Assembly: GCA_016192525.1 (NCBI GenBank)
Contig: JACPTZ010000091.1
Span: forward strand, 1 to 64,000
Source: Planctomycetota bacterium
GTDB lineage: Bacteria > Planctomycetota > MHYJ01 > JACPTZ01
Length of the DNA stretch: 64,000 bases
Reading direction: 5' to 3'
Made by a program: the position numbers and the translations under genes. Of this stretch, positions 1-9,968 are shown piece by piece. The notes under the pieces are model-generated. The model worked only from the letters and a program-made list of their open reading frames with translations, was not told where the DNA came from and did not search any database. Positions within the stretch are counted from its first letter, which is position 1; every line of letters begins with the position of its first letter.

Positions 1-2
1 TG

Positions 3-140
3 CCGGAACTGATCGCTGCCATCACAGAGTACCTGGAAACTCACAATCAGAACCCTCGCCTCTTCACGTGGACCGCGTCCGTGGAACGGATCTTGACCAA
101 AGTGGCCAAATGTAAAGAAGCGTTAGGGACACTACACTAG
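3..140 (+). pseudogene. C-terminal part of an IS630-family-like transposase (cut by window edge)
   Basis: Frame 3 reads PELIAAITEYLETHNQNPRLFTWTASVERILTKVAKCKEALGTLH*, typical of IS630-type transposase C-termini; absent from the ORF track because it has no start codon in the window. Confidence 0.75.
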
Positions 141-1670
141 ATGACCCTCCTCGATCGTGTCGAGCGCCTCCCGCGGGCCGTGATCCTCGCCCTCGGATTC
201 GTGATTCTCCTCTCCCTCGGCCTCGTCGACTACTTCACCGGCGTCGAGCTCGCCTTCTCGGTCTTCTACCTCATCCCGGTCGCCCTCATGAGCTGGCTCC
301 TCGGCTGGCGCACCGGGATACTCTTCTCCGTCTGCGCCGCCTCCCTCTGGCACTACGGGGAGCTCATCGGCGGGCGGACGTACAGCATCCCGCTCTACGC
401 GTATTGGAATTCGTTCATGCGGCTCCTGATCTTCGCCAGCATGGCCACGGTGATGGCCCAGCTCCGGATCACCCTCGACCGCGAAAAAGAGGCCCGCGAA
501 TTCGCGCGGCGCGCCTCGGAGGTCAAGTCCCAGTTCCTCGCGAACATGAGCCACGAGATCCGGACTCCCATGAACTCGATCCTCGCCATGGCGGACCTGC
601 TCGCCGAGTCTCCGCTGACCCCGGAGCAGCGTGAGTATGTGGAAGTCTTCCGTCGGGAGGGAGGCTCTCTCCTCAGGCTGATCAACGACATTCTCGACCT
701 GTCGCGGGTGGAGTCCGGCCAGTTCACCCTCGCCCGGATCCCGTTCGACCTGGAGCAGGTCGTCCAGCAGTCGATCTCGTTCATGGCGGTTCGCGCCCGG
801 GAGAAGGGGCTGGAGCTGCGGGCCGCCTCCCCGCCGGATCTGCCGCGGCATCTGTTCGGAGACCCGGACGTCCTGCGCCGGGTCCTTCTGAACCTCCTCG
901 CCAACGCAATCAAGTTCACCGACCGCGGCGCGGTGTCCCTGACGGTCGAACGGGATCCGGGGGGACGGGGAACGCTCCCGCTCCGGTTCACGGTCACGGA
1001 CACCGGCATCGGCATCCCCGAGGAACACCTCCCGCGACTCTTCGACCGGTTTTCACAGGCCGACACCTCGATCACGCGGCGCTTCGGCGGGAGCGGCCTC
1101 GGCCTCAACATCTCGCGGATGCTCGTGGAGCTGATGGACGGGAAAATCGGCGCCAGCAGCCGACTCGGGGAGGGGACGACGCTTTTCTTCGCGGTGCCGT
1201 TCGAGCCGGTCCCCACGGGCATGGTCCCGTCCGTCCTCGAGCCCCGGCCTTCCGGCGAAGGCGCAACTTCCGAAGCGCCGGACGCGCGCCCGCTCCGGAT
1301 TCTTCTGGCCGAAGACTACGCCAGCAACGTCGTCATCGTCCAGGCCTTCCTCAAGGGGACGCCCTACGTCCTGGACGTGGCGAAGGACGGGGGGGAGGCC
1401 GTGGAGCGCTTCCGAAGCGACCGCTACGACGTGATTCTGATGGACCTGCAGATGCCGGTGAAGGACGGATACGCGGCCACCCGGGAAATCCGGGCGATCG
1501 AGAAGGAGCGATCGATGCCGCCCGTTCCGATCGTCGCCCTGTCGGCCACCGCCATGCCGGAGGACATTCAGCGGAGCCTCGAGGCCGGCTGCATCCGTCA
1601 CCTCTCGAAGCCGGTCCGAAAGGCCGAACTCCTGAAGACGATCCGGGAGGTGGGAGGGGTGACGGTGTAA
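141..1670 (+). CDS. Membrane-bound hybrid histidine kinase with C-terminal receiver domain
   Basis: About 4 N-terminal TM segments, H-box FLANMSHEIRTPMNSIL, HATPase motifs (DTGIGIP, GSGLGLNIS), REC domain (ILLAEDYASNVVIV...VILMDLQMPVKDG). Confidence 0.93.
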   Translation: MTLLDRVERLPRAVILALGFVILLSLGLVDYFTGVELAFSVFYLIPVALMSWLLGWRTGILFSVCAASLWHYGELIGGRTYSIPLYAYWNSFMRLLIFASMATVMAQLRITLDREKEAREFARRASEVKSQFLANMSHEIRTPMNSILAMADLLAESPLTPEQREYVEVFRREGGSLLRLINDILDLSRVESGQFTLARIPFDLEQVVQQSISFMAVRAREKGLELRAASPPDLPRHLFGDPDVLRRVLLNLLANAIKFTDRGAVSLTVERDPGGRGTLPLRFTVTDTGIGIPEEHLPRLFDRFSQADTSITRRFGGSGLGLNISRMLVELMDGKIGASSRLGEGTTLFFAVPFEPVPTGMVPSVLEPRPSGEGATSEAPDARPLRILLAEDYASNVVIVQAFLKGTPYVLDVAKDGGEAVERFRSDRYDVILMDLQMPVKDGYAATREIRAIEKERSMPPVPIVALSATAMPEDIQRSLEAGCIRHLSKPVRKAELLKTIREVGGVTV

Positions 1671-1712
1671 CGGAGTAAGGGAGTAATTGAGTGAGGGAGA
1701 AGAAGTTGTGGT

Positions 1713-1888
1713 GTACGAAGTTACCGCCTTGTCATCCTGAGCGTCGGGCGCAGCCCGACGCGAAGGATCACCAGCGCATTAGCGCGAACGCGCCTTGCGA
1801 CGGTCAGGGCTGGCGATCCTTCGCTTCGCCCGCCAAACGGCGGCGGGCTACGCTCAGGATGACAACATCAGGGACGGTAACCTCGTAC
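1713..1888. repeat. Family-1 palindromic element, copy A (GTACGAGGTTACCG / TTGTCATCCTGA ... TCAGGATGACAA / CGGTAACCTCGTAC)
   Basis: Inverted arms with two internal hairpins; between convergent genes. Confidence 0.85.
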
Positions 1889-1903
1889 GTTGTGGTTACT
1901 CCG

Positions 1904-3253
1904 CTACTCCGTTACTCCGCTACTCCCCCCCCCCTCGATCTTGCGGTACAGCGAGGATACGTCGATCCCCAGCGCCTCGGCGGCCGCCTTCTTGTCCCCC
2001 CCCATCTTCTCGACGACGCGACGGATGTGCGCCCGCTCGAAGGCGAGCCGGGCGAGTCGGAGATCGTCCACCACGGTCTCGCCGGGGGCGGTGAGGATCC
2101 CGGGAAGGTCCGTCGGGACGATCCGATCCCCCTCGCACAGGATGAGGGCCCGCTCCAGGACGTTCGCGAGTTCGCGGACATTGCCCGGCCAGGCGTACCG
2201 TTCAAGGGCCCGCATCGCCTCGGCGTCCGGCACGGCGGGCGGCCGGTGGAGGGTCCGCGACAGCCGGTCGATGAGGTGGCGGGAGAGGGCGGGGATGTCG
2301 CCGGGTCGTTCCCGGAGCGGCGGCAGCGGGATCTCGAAGACGGCGAGACGAAAGTAGAGATCGGAGCGGAACCGCTCCCCCTTCACCCGTCCTCTCAGGT
2401 CCCGGTTCGTAGCGGCGACGAGACGCACGTCCATACGGAACGGGACCGTGGCCCCCACCCGAAGGGCCTCGCGCGTCTCGAGCGCCCGGAGGATCTTCGG
2501 CTGGAGGGAGAGCGGCATCTCGCCGATCTCGTCGAGGAAGAGCGTCCCCCCCTCCGCCACCTCGAAGAGTCCGCGCTTGTCGCGATCCGCGCCGGTAAAG
2601 GCCCCCTTGACGTGCCCGAAGAGCTCGCTTTCGAGGAGCGTCTCCGGCACCGACCCGCAGTTGATCGCGAGAAACGGGCGGTCCCTTCGCGGGCTCCCCT
2701 CATGCACGGCCCGCGCCACCAGTTCCTTCCCGGTCCCCGTTTCGCCCGTGATCAGCACGGTCGAGCCGGTCGGCGCGACGCGCGCGATGAGCCGGAGCGC
2801 CTCCTGAAGGAGCGGGCTCTCCCCGACGAGCCCCGCGGGCGGCGCCTCCGCGGCGAGCGCCCGGCGCAGCCACCGGTTCTCCGCGAGGGCCGCCCGATGC
2901 TGGAGCAACGCCTCGATCTTCCGGCGGAGCGCCTCGAGCGGGATCGGCTTCAGCAGGTAGTCGTGCGCGCCGAGACGCAGGGCCTCGATCGCGGTTTCGA
3001 GCGATCCGAACGCCGTCATCACCACGAGAATGGCATCTGGAAGACGGAGCGCGGCCTGCTTCAGGAGGTCGATCCCGCTCCGGCCCGGCATCCGGAGATC
3101 GGCGATGACGGCATCGAACACCTCCCCTCGGATCCGGTCGAGGCCCGCTTCGGCCGTGCCGGCCTCCCCTACCTCGTGGCCGGACGCCCGGAGGACCTCG
3201 GCCACCGAGATCCTGAAGTCCTTCTCGTCATCGACCAGGAGGATGCGTGCCAT
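1904..3253 (-). CDS. NtrC-family sigma-54-dependent response regulator
   Basis: REC (MARILLVDDEKDFRIS), AAA+ (GETGTGKELVARAVH, GAFTGADRDKRGLFEVAEGGTLFLDEIGE), C-terminal Fis-type HTH. Start placed at MARILL, not the longer ORF start. Confidence 0.93.
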   Translation of the reverse strand: MARILLVDDEKDFRISVAEVLRASGHEVGEAGTAEAGLDRIRGEVFDAVIADLRMPGRSGIDLLKQAALRLPDAILVVMTAFGSLETAIEALRLGAHDYLLKPIPLEALRRKIEALLQHRAALAENRWLRRALAAEAPPAGLVGESPLLQEALRLIARVAPTGSTVLITGETGTGKELVARAVHEGSPRRDRPFLAINCGSVPETLLESELFGHVKGAFTGADRDKRGLFEVAEGGTLFLDEIGEMPLSLQPKILRALETREALRVGATVPFRMDVRLVAATNRDLRGRVKGERFRSDLYFRLAVFEIPLPPLRERPGDIPALSRHLIDRLSRTLHRPPAVPDAEAMRALERYAWPGNVRELANVLERALILCEGDRIVPTDLPGILTAPGETVVDDLRLARLAFERAHIRRVVEKMGGDKKAAAEALGIDVSSLYRKIEGGGSSGVTE

Positions 3254-3281
3254 GCGGTGGGGTCCCGCGATGAAGCGCCTT

Positions 3282-3499
3282 CTGTCATCCTGGGCCCCGT
3301 AGCCGGTACCGCGGGGCGAAGGAGCCAATCCGGCAGCGCTGTTTGCCCGAGCCTCCCCCCCACCCGAGTCCCCGAGTAGCGCCCCGTCGTTTGGGGCGCG
3401 TATCGAGGGGACGGGGCCCACGGATGCGGTCCCGCCGCGGAGCCGGTCATCGAGACGACCCCGCAGCACGTGCTGCGGGGGCGAAGTTCAGGATGACAG
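3282..3499. repeat. Degenerate family-1 copy (K) with a family-3 (CGAGTAGC) arm nested inside
   Basis: CTGTCATCCTGGGCCCCG...GGGGCGAAGGAGCC and CCCCGCAGCACGTGCTGCGGGGGCGAAGTTCAGGATGACAG flank CGAGTAGCGCCCCGTCGTTTGGGGCGCGTATCGAGGGGACGG. Confidence 0.5.
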
Positions 3500-5098
3500 G
3501 GGCGCCGGCAGATGAATCGTAAAGGTCGAACCCTGTCCAGGCGAGGATTGTACCTCGATCCGGCCCCCGTGCGCGCGCACAATCGACTCGCTCACAAAGA
3601 GCCCGAGCCCCACGCCGCGCCCCGGCTCCTTCGTGGTGAAGAACGGGATGAAGAGGCGGCGGATGGTCTCGTCGTCCATTCCCCGGCCCCGGTCCGTCAC
3701 CGAGATGCGGACGCCCGCCGGCGTGGAACCGTACGAGACGCGGATCGTGGAGGGGACCTTTGAGGCGTCGGAGGCGTTGAGGAGGAGGTTCAGGAGGACC
3801 TGAATGATCTGGTCCTCCACGACCTTCGCCGCCGCCGGCGCATCCGGCCGCTCGATCTCGACGGCGAAGCCCTGCGACTTCTCGTGCAGGGCGAAGATGC
3901 GGTGGGCCTGGTCCACCAGGAGGCCGACGTCGCTCGAGCCCCGCTGCTCCGAGGAGGGCCGGGCGAATGAGGCGATATCGCCCACGATCGAGCCGATGCG
4001 CTTGAGATGGGTCTCCATCGCATCGAGCCTCTCGCCCACCTCGGGCGGGGGATTCCGGAGGCGGAGGACGTCGACGATCCCCGACAGCGAGGAGAGCGGG
4101 TTTCCGATCTCGTGCGCGATCCCCGCGGCGAGCAGCCCCAGGTCGATCATCTTCGACGTGTGCATCGCCTGGGCCAGAAGCCGGTGGTGCTCGGTCAGGT
4201 CCCGGAACACCCAGACGACTTTCCTCCCCTCCCCCGCATCGACGAGCGCGTGACCGAGGCGCCGGTCGGAATAGAGCGTCTCGAACTCTACGGAGGCGCC
4301 GTTGAAGGAGGCGAGACGGGCCGGGACGCCGAAGTCATGGGCGAGCCCGGTGACCGAGGGAGACTTGATGAGCCCGGGGATCAACCGGCAGGCCGACCGG
4401 TTGGCGCACACGACCGTCCCGTCGCGATCGAGCAGCGCCACCCCCTCGGGCAGAATCTCGAGGAGCATGAGCAGCCGGGTGTTCTGCTGGTCCGCCCACT
4501 TCCGGGCTTCGCGGGCATGTTCCGGGATGACGCCGAATCCCCACGACAGGCCGAACGTGAGGAGTCCGAGGGCGATCAGGCGGGCCGTCTCGTACCCCCA
4601 TCCGCGGAGGCCGGGCGAGGCTGAGCCGTACCGGCAGATCGCTGAAGGGTGGGCCGGGCCGAGGTGCACATGGCTCAGGGGGATCGGCGAGGCGTCGAGA
4701 TGGGTGGCCAGGAGGAGCAGGAGAAGGCAGACTGGCGCCAGGGCGGCCAGCGCCAGCCCAACGCGACGTGAAAGAAGGGCGGAACCCGCGATGGCGGGGA
4801 GGGTATAGGCGAGAAGAACCGGGTTTTCAATGTCGCCGGTGAAGTGAAGAAAGGCGGTCAGGGCGAGGACATCCAGCGCGAGGGAGGCGCCGATGACCAG
4901 TCGCGCCTCGTGGCGGAGGGCCTTCGAGGCGGCCATCGCGAGGTTGTACAGTCCGATGACGCCGCAGACGAAGAGCGCCGGCCACGGGGAGGCCAGCAGG
5001 CCGAAACCCCGGGCTGCGACGGCAACCGTCGCGAGAAGAACGATCGCCACCCACCGGACCCGCACCAGCCGTTGATAGTTTCGTCGGGCGTCTTCCAT
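3488..5098 (-). CDS. Membrane sensor histidine kinase (NtrB/PAS-like)
   Basis: N-terminal TM segments, PAS-like region, H-box AAGIAHEIGNPLSSLSGIV, HATPase DRGRGMDDETIRRLFIPFFTTKEPGRGVGLGL. Start placed at MEDARRNYQ; adjacent to the NtrC regulator. Confidence 0.9.
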   Translation of the reverse strand: MEDARRNYQRLVRVRWVAIVLLATVAVAARGFGLLASPWPALFVCGVIGLYNLAMAASKALRHEARLVIGASLALDVLALTAFLHFTGDIENPVLLAYTLPAIAGSALLSRRVGLALAALAPVCLLLLLLATHLDASPIPLSHVHLGPAHPSAICRYGSASPGLRGWGYETARLIALGLLTFGLSWGFGVIPEHAREARKWADQQNTRLLMLLEILPEGVALLDRDGTVVCANRSACRLIPGLIKSPSVTGLAHDFGVPARLASFNGASVEFETLYSDRRLGHALVDAGEGRKVVWVFRDLTEHHRLLAQAMHTSKMIDLGLLAAGIAHEIGNPLSSLSGIVDVLRLRNPPPEVGERLDAMETHLKRIGSIVGDIASFARPSSEQRGSSDVGLLVDQAHRIFALHEKSQGFAVEIERPDAPAAAKVVEDQIIQVLLNLLLNASDASKVPSTIRVSYGSTPAGVRISVTDRGRGMDDETIRRLFIPFFTTKEPGRGVGLGLFVSESIVRAHGGRIEVQSSPGQGSTFTIHLPAPLSS

Positions 5099-5317
5099 CC
5101 CGCTCCGTTCTTCGGCACTCGGGGACACCGCCCCGACGGTGGGCCGGAACCCCGGACTTCCTTCGCTGGTTCGGAGCATGCGCTTCCCCTGCGGGACCAC
5201 CCGCAGGGTATCATTGCTCCCCGGAGCAGACAAGCCCCGGCAATCGCCATGCCGGACCTCAGGGCTGAGAACGGGCGGGCCCTTCAGTCGGCGCATTCCC
5301 CCTCATTCGAGCCACGG

Positions 5318-5402
5318 GCGCCGCTTCCGGGGCGCACTCCAACGCCACAGGCGCCGCTGCCGCGGCGCCAGCGCCATTGGAGTGCGCCGCGGAAGCGGCG
5401 CA
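5318..5402. repeat. Palindromic intergenic element (GCGCCGCTTCCGGGGCGCACTCCAA ... TTGGAGTGCGCCGCGGAAGCGGCGC)
   Basis: Near-perfect inverted arms around a second GGCGCCGCTGCCGCGGCGCC palindrome. Confidence 0.75.
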
Positions 5403-5590
5403 CGGACGGCGTGATCGAGCCGCCCTGCCTTCGCCGAGTTACGCCCGCGACCTTCGCGTTCCTGCCACGGTTTTCTCATTTCCACCACTCGCCCCCCCCC
5501 TCGGCGCGCCGGAAGGCTCCCACCGCCTTTCCCGCCGGGCATGACGGTTGCGATCCACCCGGGTCGGGAAGCAGAATGACAAGGGGAGAC

Positions 5591-5774
5591 GTACGAGGTT
5601 ACCGCCTTGTCATCCTGAGCTCAGCTGGCCGCTCCGCCACACGGATGGCGGACAGGCGTTTGGCCGGCTGAGCGAAGGATCGCCAGCGGCGGAATCTGCG
5701 AACCGTACACGCTGGCGATCCTTCGCCTCGCCCCGCGGGGCGAGGCTCAGGATGACAATGCAGTAACCTCATAC
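5591..5774. repeat. Family-1 palindromic element, copy B
   Basis: GTACGAGGTTACCGCCTTGTCATCCTGAGC ... GCTCAGGATGACAATGCAGTAACCTCATAC; ends 13 bp before the next start codon. Confidence 0.85.
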
Positions 5775-5787
5775 CAAGGAGACGATC

Positions 5788-6414
5788 ATGATCGCTCACC
5801 GCCACACCGCCCCCCGGGCGCCGCTTGTCTGGCTGGCCGTTCTCGGGGCCCTGACCTTCGGCGCAGTGCCGTCGACGCTCCGCGCCCAGGAGTCGGCTGC
5901 GCCGACGACCCGCGTCATCAAAGTGCCGCTGGCCGGGTTGACCCCCGCCCAGGCGACGACACTCCGGGATCGTCTCGCGGCCCTGCCCGGGACACGGGAC
6001 GTGAAGGTGGGCGACGCCGACTTCTCGTTCGGCGTCCAGCCGGGAAAGACCGTGGATCTGGCCGCCCTCAAGAGGGTGGTGGGAGAGATCGCCGGGGCGG
6101 AGGGAAGTCTCAAGATCAGGGAGGACGAGATCGTCCTCGATCAAAGCGTGGGGCTCACCATCAGCGGGCTCGGCTCAGATAACGTCGCAGCGGTTCGGAA
6201 GGCGCTGAAGGGACGCGAAGAGGTCGGAATGACAACCCCGGCCGGGGAGGGGAAGATCGACGTGATCTTCTCGCCGCGCAAGAGCCTGACGGTGGAGGCG
6301 GCGAACAGGATCCTGGCGGACTTCAAGTCGGCCGACGGGACGCCGCTCAGAATCGCAGGCGTGTCGTGGACGGCCCCCGCTCCTCCAAGGGGACCGAAGG
6401 TCAAGGTGCGGTAG
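5788..6414 (+). CDS. Exported hypothetical protein
   Basis: N-terminal signal peptide (APLVWLAVLGALTFGAVPSTLRAQ); good coding continuity. Confidence 0.65.
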   Translation: MIAHRHTAPRAPLVWLAVLGALTFGAVPSTLRAQESAAPTTRVIKVPLAGLTPAQATTLRDRLAALPGTRDVKVGDADFSFGVQPGKTVDLAALKRVVGEIAGAEGSLKIREDEIVLDQSVGLTISGLGSDNVAAVRKALKGREEVGMTTPAGEGKIDVIFSPRKSLTVEAANRILADFKSADGTPLRIAGVSWTAPAPPRGPKVKVR

Positions 6415-7480
6415 CCGGGGAGGGGGGGATGGCCCCGCCCGCCAGATACACGGTCCGCGTGGGATAGGCGAAGGAAATCCCCTCCTCCAGAAACCGTCGC
6501 ATCAGGGCAAGGTTGATCGCCTGCTGCGCGTCCATGTAGACGGCGTACTCGGGCGCCTTCACGTAGTACACCACTTCGAAGTCCAGCGACGAATCCCCGA
6601 ACCCCTTGAAGTGCGCCCGGTCGAACCGGATCCGGTCCTGCGCTTCGATGATCCCGCGGACCATGGAGGGAATCGCCTCCACCTTCGCCAGAGGGGTCTC
6701 GTAGAGCACGCCGAACGTGAAGAGGACCCGACGTTCGAACATCCGCTTGAAGTTCCGGATCCGGGCGCCGAGGAGATCGCTGTTCCGGAACACGATCTGC
6801 TCCCCGTCCAGACTCCGGATCCGGGTGGTCTTGAGACCGATGTGCTCCACCGTCCCCATGAGTTCGTCGACGATCACGAAGTCGCCGATGGCGAAGGGGC
6901 GATCGAGGACAATGGAGAGCGAGGAGAACAGGTCCCCGAGGATGTTCTGGACCGCGAGCGCAATGGCGATCCCGCCGATCCCCAGCCCGGCGACGAGGGC
7001 GGAGATGTTCACCCCGAGGTTGTCGAGGACGACCAGCGCGACGACGGCGAAGATCGCCAGCTTGCCCAGGAATCCCACCGCCGTGAGCGTGGTGGCCGCC
7101 CCGGGGTCCTCCTTCAGCTTGCGCTCGCGGTAGCGCGCCAGCCAGTCGTCGAAGACGGTCCACCCCCAGATCGCGGACTGGGCCACGACGGCGAGGACCG
7201 TCGCGCCGCGGAGGAACTCCCGCCACTCGACCGGGAGCGCGAGCACCATCGAGCCGGCCAGGATCGCGACGGCCAGGAGGAAAAAGAACTTCGTCCGGGC
7301 GAAGAGGCCGACGATCAGGTCGTCGAAGTGCGTCTCCGTCTTCGCCACCAGGGCGGTCATCCTGAGGACGAGCCACTTCTGGAGGAGCCAGAGCAGCGCG
7401 TAGGTCGCGACGGCGACTCCCGCCCCCAGCGCCCACAGGGTGACCGTGTTACCGGCGTAGGATTCGTTGAGGAAGGGCAT
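6401..7480 (-). CDS. MscS-family mechanosensitive ion channel
   Basis: TM helices then GLGIGGIAIALAVQNILGDLFSSLSIVLDRPFAIGDFVIVDELMGTVEHIGLKTTRIRSLDGEQIVFRNSDLL. Start placed at MPFLNESY, excluding repeat-derived N-terminal ORF extension. Confidence 0.93.
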   Translation of the reverse strand: MPFLNESYAGNTVTLWALGAGVAVATYALLWLLQKWLVLRMTALVAKTETHFDDLIVGLFARTKFFFLLAVAILAGSMVLALPVEWREFLRGATVLAVVAQSAIWGWTVFDDWLARYRERKLKEDPGAATTLTAVGFLGKLAIFAVVALVVLDNLGVNISALVAGLGIGGIAIALAVQNILGDLFSSLSIVLDRPFAIGDFVIVDELMGTVEHIGLKTTRIRSLDGEQIVFRNSDLLGARIRNFKRMFERRVLFTFGVLYETPLAKVEAIPSMVRGIIEAQDRIRFDRAHFKGFGDSSLDFEVVYYVKAPEYAVYMDAQQAINLALMRRFLEEGISFAYPTRTVYLAGGAIPPSPATAP

Positions 7481-7540
7481 GGGTAGAAATCTCCGCCAGG
7501 CTGAATCGCGCGGGAGCCTATCCCGGTAGGGCGAACCCTC

Positions 7541-7621
7541 GTAGGGGCGGCCCTTGCGGCCGCCCGCCTCCGGGCGGGATGGACCGCAGAACGGGCGGGC
7601 GGGGGCAAGCCCCGCCCCTAC
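7541..7621. repeat. Palindromic element, family 2 (GTAGGGGCGGCCCTTGCGGCCGCCC ... GCGGGCGGGGGCAAGCCCCGCCCCTAC)
   Basis: Inverted ends GTAGGGGCG/CCCTAC; second copy nested at 41822-41904. Confidence 0.8.
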
Positions 7622-7738
7622 GTCTTGCTCGCAGAAACCGGCCAATCAACGCACCGTCAGTCCTCCTCGGCCCGGGGAGAATCCGAGGTGATCTCCCGGA
7701 CGAATACCTCCGGCTGAGCCCACTCGCCTGGCCCGGCC

Positions 7739-8965
7739 TCACGCCTCCACCGTCACCAGGCCGCTCCGCCCGCTCCGGACGAGCGCGACGAGGACAAGAT
7801 AGTCTCTCAGGTGCCGCGTGAGCAAAAAATTCTGACGCACATGCTCTCGTCCGTTCCGACCCAGAGCGGCCGCCTCTTCGGGTCGGGACAGCAGATACTT
7901 GAGATAGTAGGCCGCGCCGTCCACCGAGTTCACCAGCATCCCCGTCAGCTTGTGCTTGATCTGGATCGTGATCCCGCCGACCGCCCCGGCGATCACCGGC
8001 TTCCCTTTCCAGAGTGCTTCTGACACCGTGAGACCGAAACCCTCCTTCGTAGACTTCTGGAGGATGATCGTCGAACCCCTCTGCAGGGCATTGATCTCGA
8101 GGTTGGCCGTTGGAGGCAGGCACAGGACATGGATGTCCTTGTCCTCGGCGGCGGCCTCGCGGAGACCCGCCAGCACACTCGCGCCCTCAGGGTCGTCGTC
8201 CGCCGACCCGCCGGCGAGCACGAGCTGACAGGGGAAGTCCTCCTTCACCTTCTTCCAGGCCTCGATCACGCCGAAGGGGTCCTTGAAGAGGTCGAACCGC
8301 GATACCTGCGTGATCACGGGCCTCGTGGGGTCGATGCCGTGGTCCTCCAGCACCTGCCGGACTACCGACGGCTCGAGCTCCCGGTTCTTGTCGCTCAGGG
8401 GGTCGATGGAGGGCGGGATCACGAAGGTCCGAACCCCGGTTTCCCGGGCGAACTTCGGGGAGGAGAAGATCGTCCCGTCGTACGACGAGACGCGGTCGCG
8501 TAGAAAGTCCCAGTACGCCGCGTCCGGATGCGAGAGGTCGATGTGACACCGCCAGACCCAGCGGGCTTTCCCCCGGGTCACGGCGGTGAGCAGCCCGGCG
8601 GGCTGCGGGTCGTGGATGATGACGATGTCCCCCTCCAGGTTCAGCGTGGAGCGGTTCGCCTCCTGCGCCTCTTCGTAGACACGGCGCATCTCCTCGGTGA
8701 GAGGAAGGTTCTTCCCCTGCAGGGCGTTGTGCATGGACTTGGTGACCGCGAAGAAGTCGTCCGTTCCGCGCATCACCTCCCAGCGGGCGTCGATCCCCAC
8801 CTCCTTCATCAGGGGGACCATCCGCGAGAGAATCTCGGCCACCCCTCCCCCGACGGCGGTGGAGTTCACGTGGACGACCCGCCATCCGCGCAGCCGGGAC
8901 GCGATGAGTCGAATCTCATCCACCGCGTCGCGTCCGGCGACCGATTCGTAGTCGGAGAGGTTCAT
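7739..8965 (-). CDS. treT: Trehalose glycosyltransferring synthase-like GT4 (TreT)
   Basis: N-terminus WRVVHVNSTAVGGGVAEILSRMVPLMKEVGIDARWEVMRGTDDFFAVTKSMHNALQG and GT4 motifs (STKEGFGLTVSEALWKGKPVIAGAVGGI) match TreT. Confidence 0.88.
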   Translation of the reverse strand: MNLSDYESVAGRDAVDEIRLIASRLRGWRVVHVNSTAVGGGVAEILSRMVPLMKEVGIDARWEVMRGTDDFFAVTKSMHNALQGKNLPLTEEMRRVYEEAQEANRSTLNLEGDIVIIHDPQPAGLLTAVTRGKARWVWRCHIDLSHPDAAYWDFLRDRVSSYDGTIFSSPKFARETGVRTFVIPPSIDPLSDKNRELEPSVVRQVLEDHGIDPTRPVITQVSRFDLFKDPFGVIEAWKKVKEDFPCQLVLAGGSADDDPEGASVLAGLREAAAEDKDIHVLCLPPTANLEINALQRGSTIILQKSTKEGFGLTVSEALWKGKPVIAGAVGGITIQIKHKLTGMLVNSVDGAAYYLKYLLSRPEEAAALGRNGREHVRQNFLLTRHLRDYLVLVALVRSGRSGLVTVEA

Positions 8966-9066
8966 GGCTGCTCCTCGAAATCATCCCGCCTTGTCATCCT
9001 GGACGAATCCGGCGTCGTTTGGCCGCCCTGAGCGCAGCGAAGGGGGAGAATCACCATTACCGGATC

Positions 9067-9210
9067 GTACGAGGTTACCGCATTGTCATCCTGAGCTCAG
9101 CTGGCCGCCGTTTGGCCGGCTGAGCGAAGGATCGCCAACGTCGGAGTCTGCGAACCGTACACTCTGGTGATCCTTCGCCTCGGCCTGCGGCCGAGGCTCA
9201 GGATGACACA
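9067..9210. repeat. Family-1 palindromic element, copy C, preceded by a truncated copy (about 8985-9066)
   Basis: GTACGAGGTTACCGCATTGTCATCCTGAGC...GGCTCAGGATGACA; upstream partial TTGTCATCCTGGACGAATCC... Confidence 0.8.
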
Positions 9211-9216
9211 CGAGAC

Positions 9217-9730
9217 TCATGAGACCACCCTCCACGATCGCACCAGATCGATGATGCGGGCGCGGATCTGCTCCAGCGTCAGAAAGTAGGGATCGAGTCG
9301 CGCGATCTTCCGCGCCAGCCGGGGCTCGCCGATCTCGTGCGTGATCCAGGCGGAGAAGTCATTGGGGTCGTGGTCGAGGCGGATCTTCGATTCGAACATG
9401 TGGTGATAGATGGAGCTGATCGACACCCGCTCGATCGCTGCCGTGAAGGAGTCCAGGTCCACGGCGACGTGGCCCGTCGGAAGGACCAGGCTGTTGGCCC
9501 GCATGAAGTAGAAGTATGTCCCGTCGGGGGCCTTTCCGCGACAGCCGGGCCGTTCGCGATGCTTCTGAGTCGTGCTGGTAGAGGAAGTGATAGGTGTGGT
9601 GGAAGATGCTGGAGCCGTCCACCGCGCGCATCCCGTCGAGGAGTTCGTCCACCGTGGCGGCCACGCGACCGGTGTACTCCGGCAGTTTGATGGAGGTGTG
9701 AAACACGAAGGGGGCGGTCATGTCAGGCAT
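9217..9730 (-). pseudogene. Frameshifted / internally deleted DUF5752-like protein
   Basis: N-part (PFVFHTSIKLPEYTGRVAATVDELLDGMRAVDGSSIFHHTYHFLYQH) and C-part (KAPDGTYFYFMRANSLVLPTGHVAVDLDSFTAAIERVSISSIYHHMFESKI...) lie in different frames; the break is near 9540-9570. Confidence 0.7.
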
Positions 9731-9794
9731 ACCTCCAAAGGCGGCGCGGCAGAAAGTGACTCCGACACCCCCCCTCTCGGTGGGGCGCTGCAGC

Positions 9795-9968
9795 TGTCAT
9801 CCTGAGCCCTGCCCGCCTCTCCGCCACACGGATGGCGGACAGGCGTTCGGCGGGCAGGGCGAAGGACCACCAGTACTGGAGCGTACCTGGCGTATGAGCT
9901 CCTGTCCGCCATCTGTGTGGCGGAGGTGATCCTTCGCGTCCGCCTGCGGCGGACGCTCAGGATGACAA
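9795..9968. repeat. Family-1 palindromic element, copy D
   Basis: TGTCATCCTGAGCCCTGCCCGCC...GGCGGGCAGGGCGAAGGACCACCAG ... GTGATCCTTCGCGTCCGCCTGCGGCGGACGCTCAGGATGACA. Confidence 0.85.

Noticed and set aside
1691-3379. 562-aa plus-strand ORF over the NtrC gene
   Set aside because: Reads through a family-1 repeat and the antisense of a clear response regulator.
9359-9730. 123-aa ORF as an intact gene
   Set aside because: Only the first ~50 residues match a DUF5752-like domain; the rest is the wrong frame of the downstream half.
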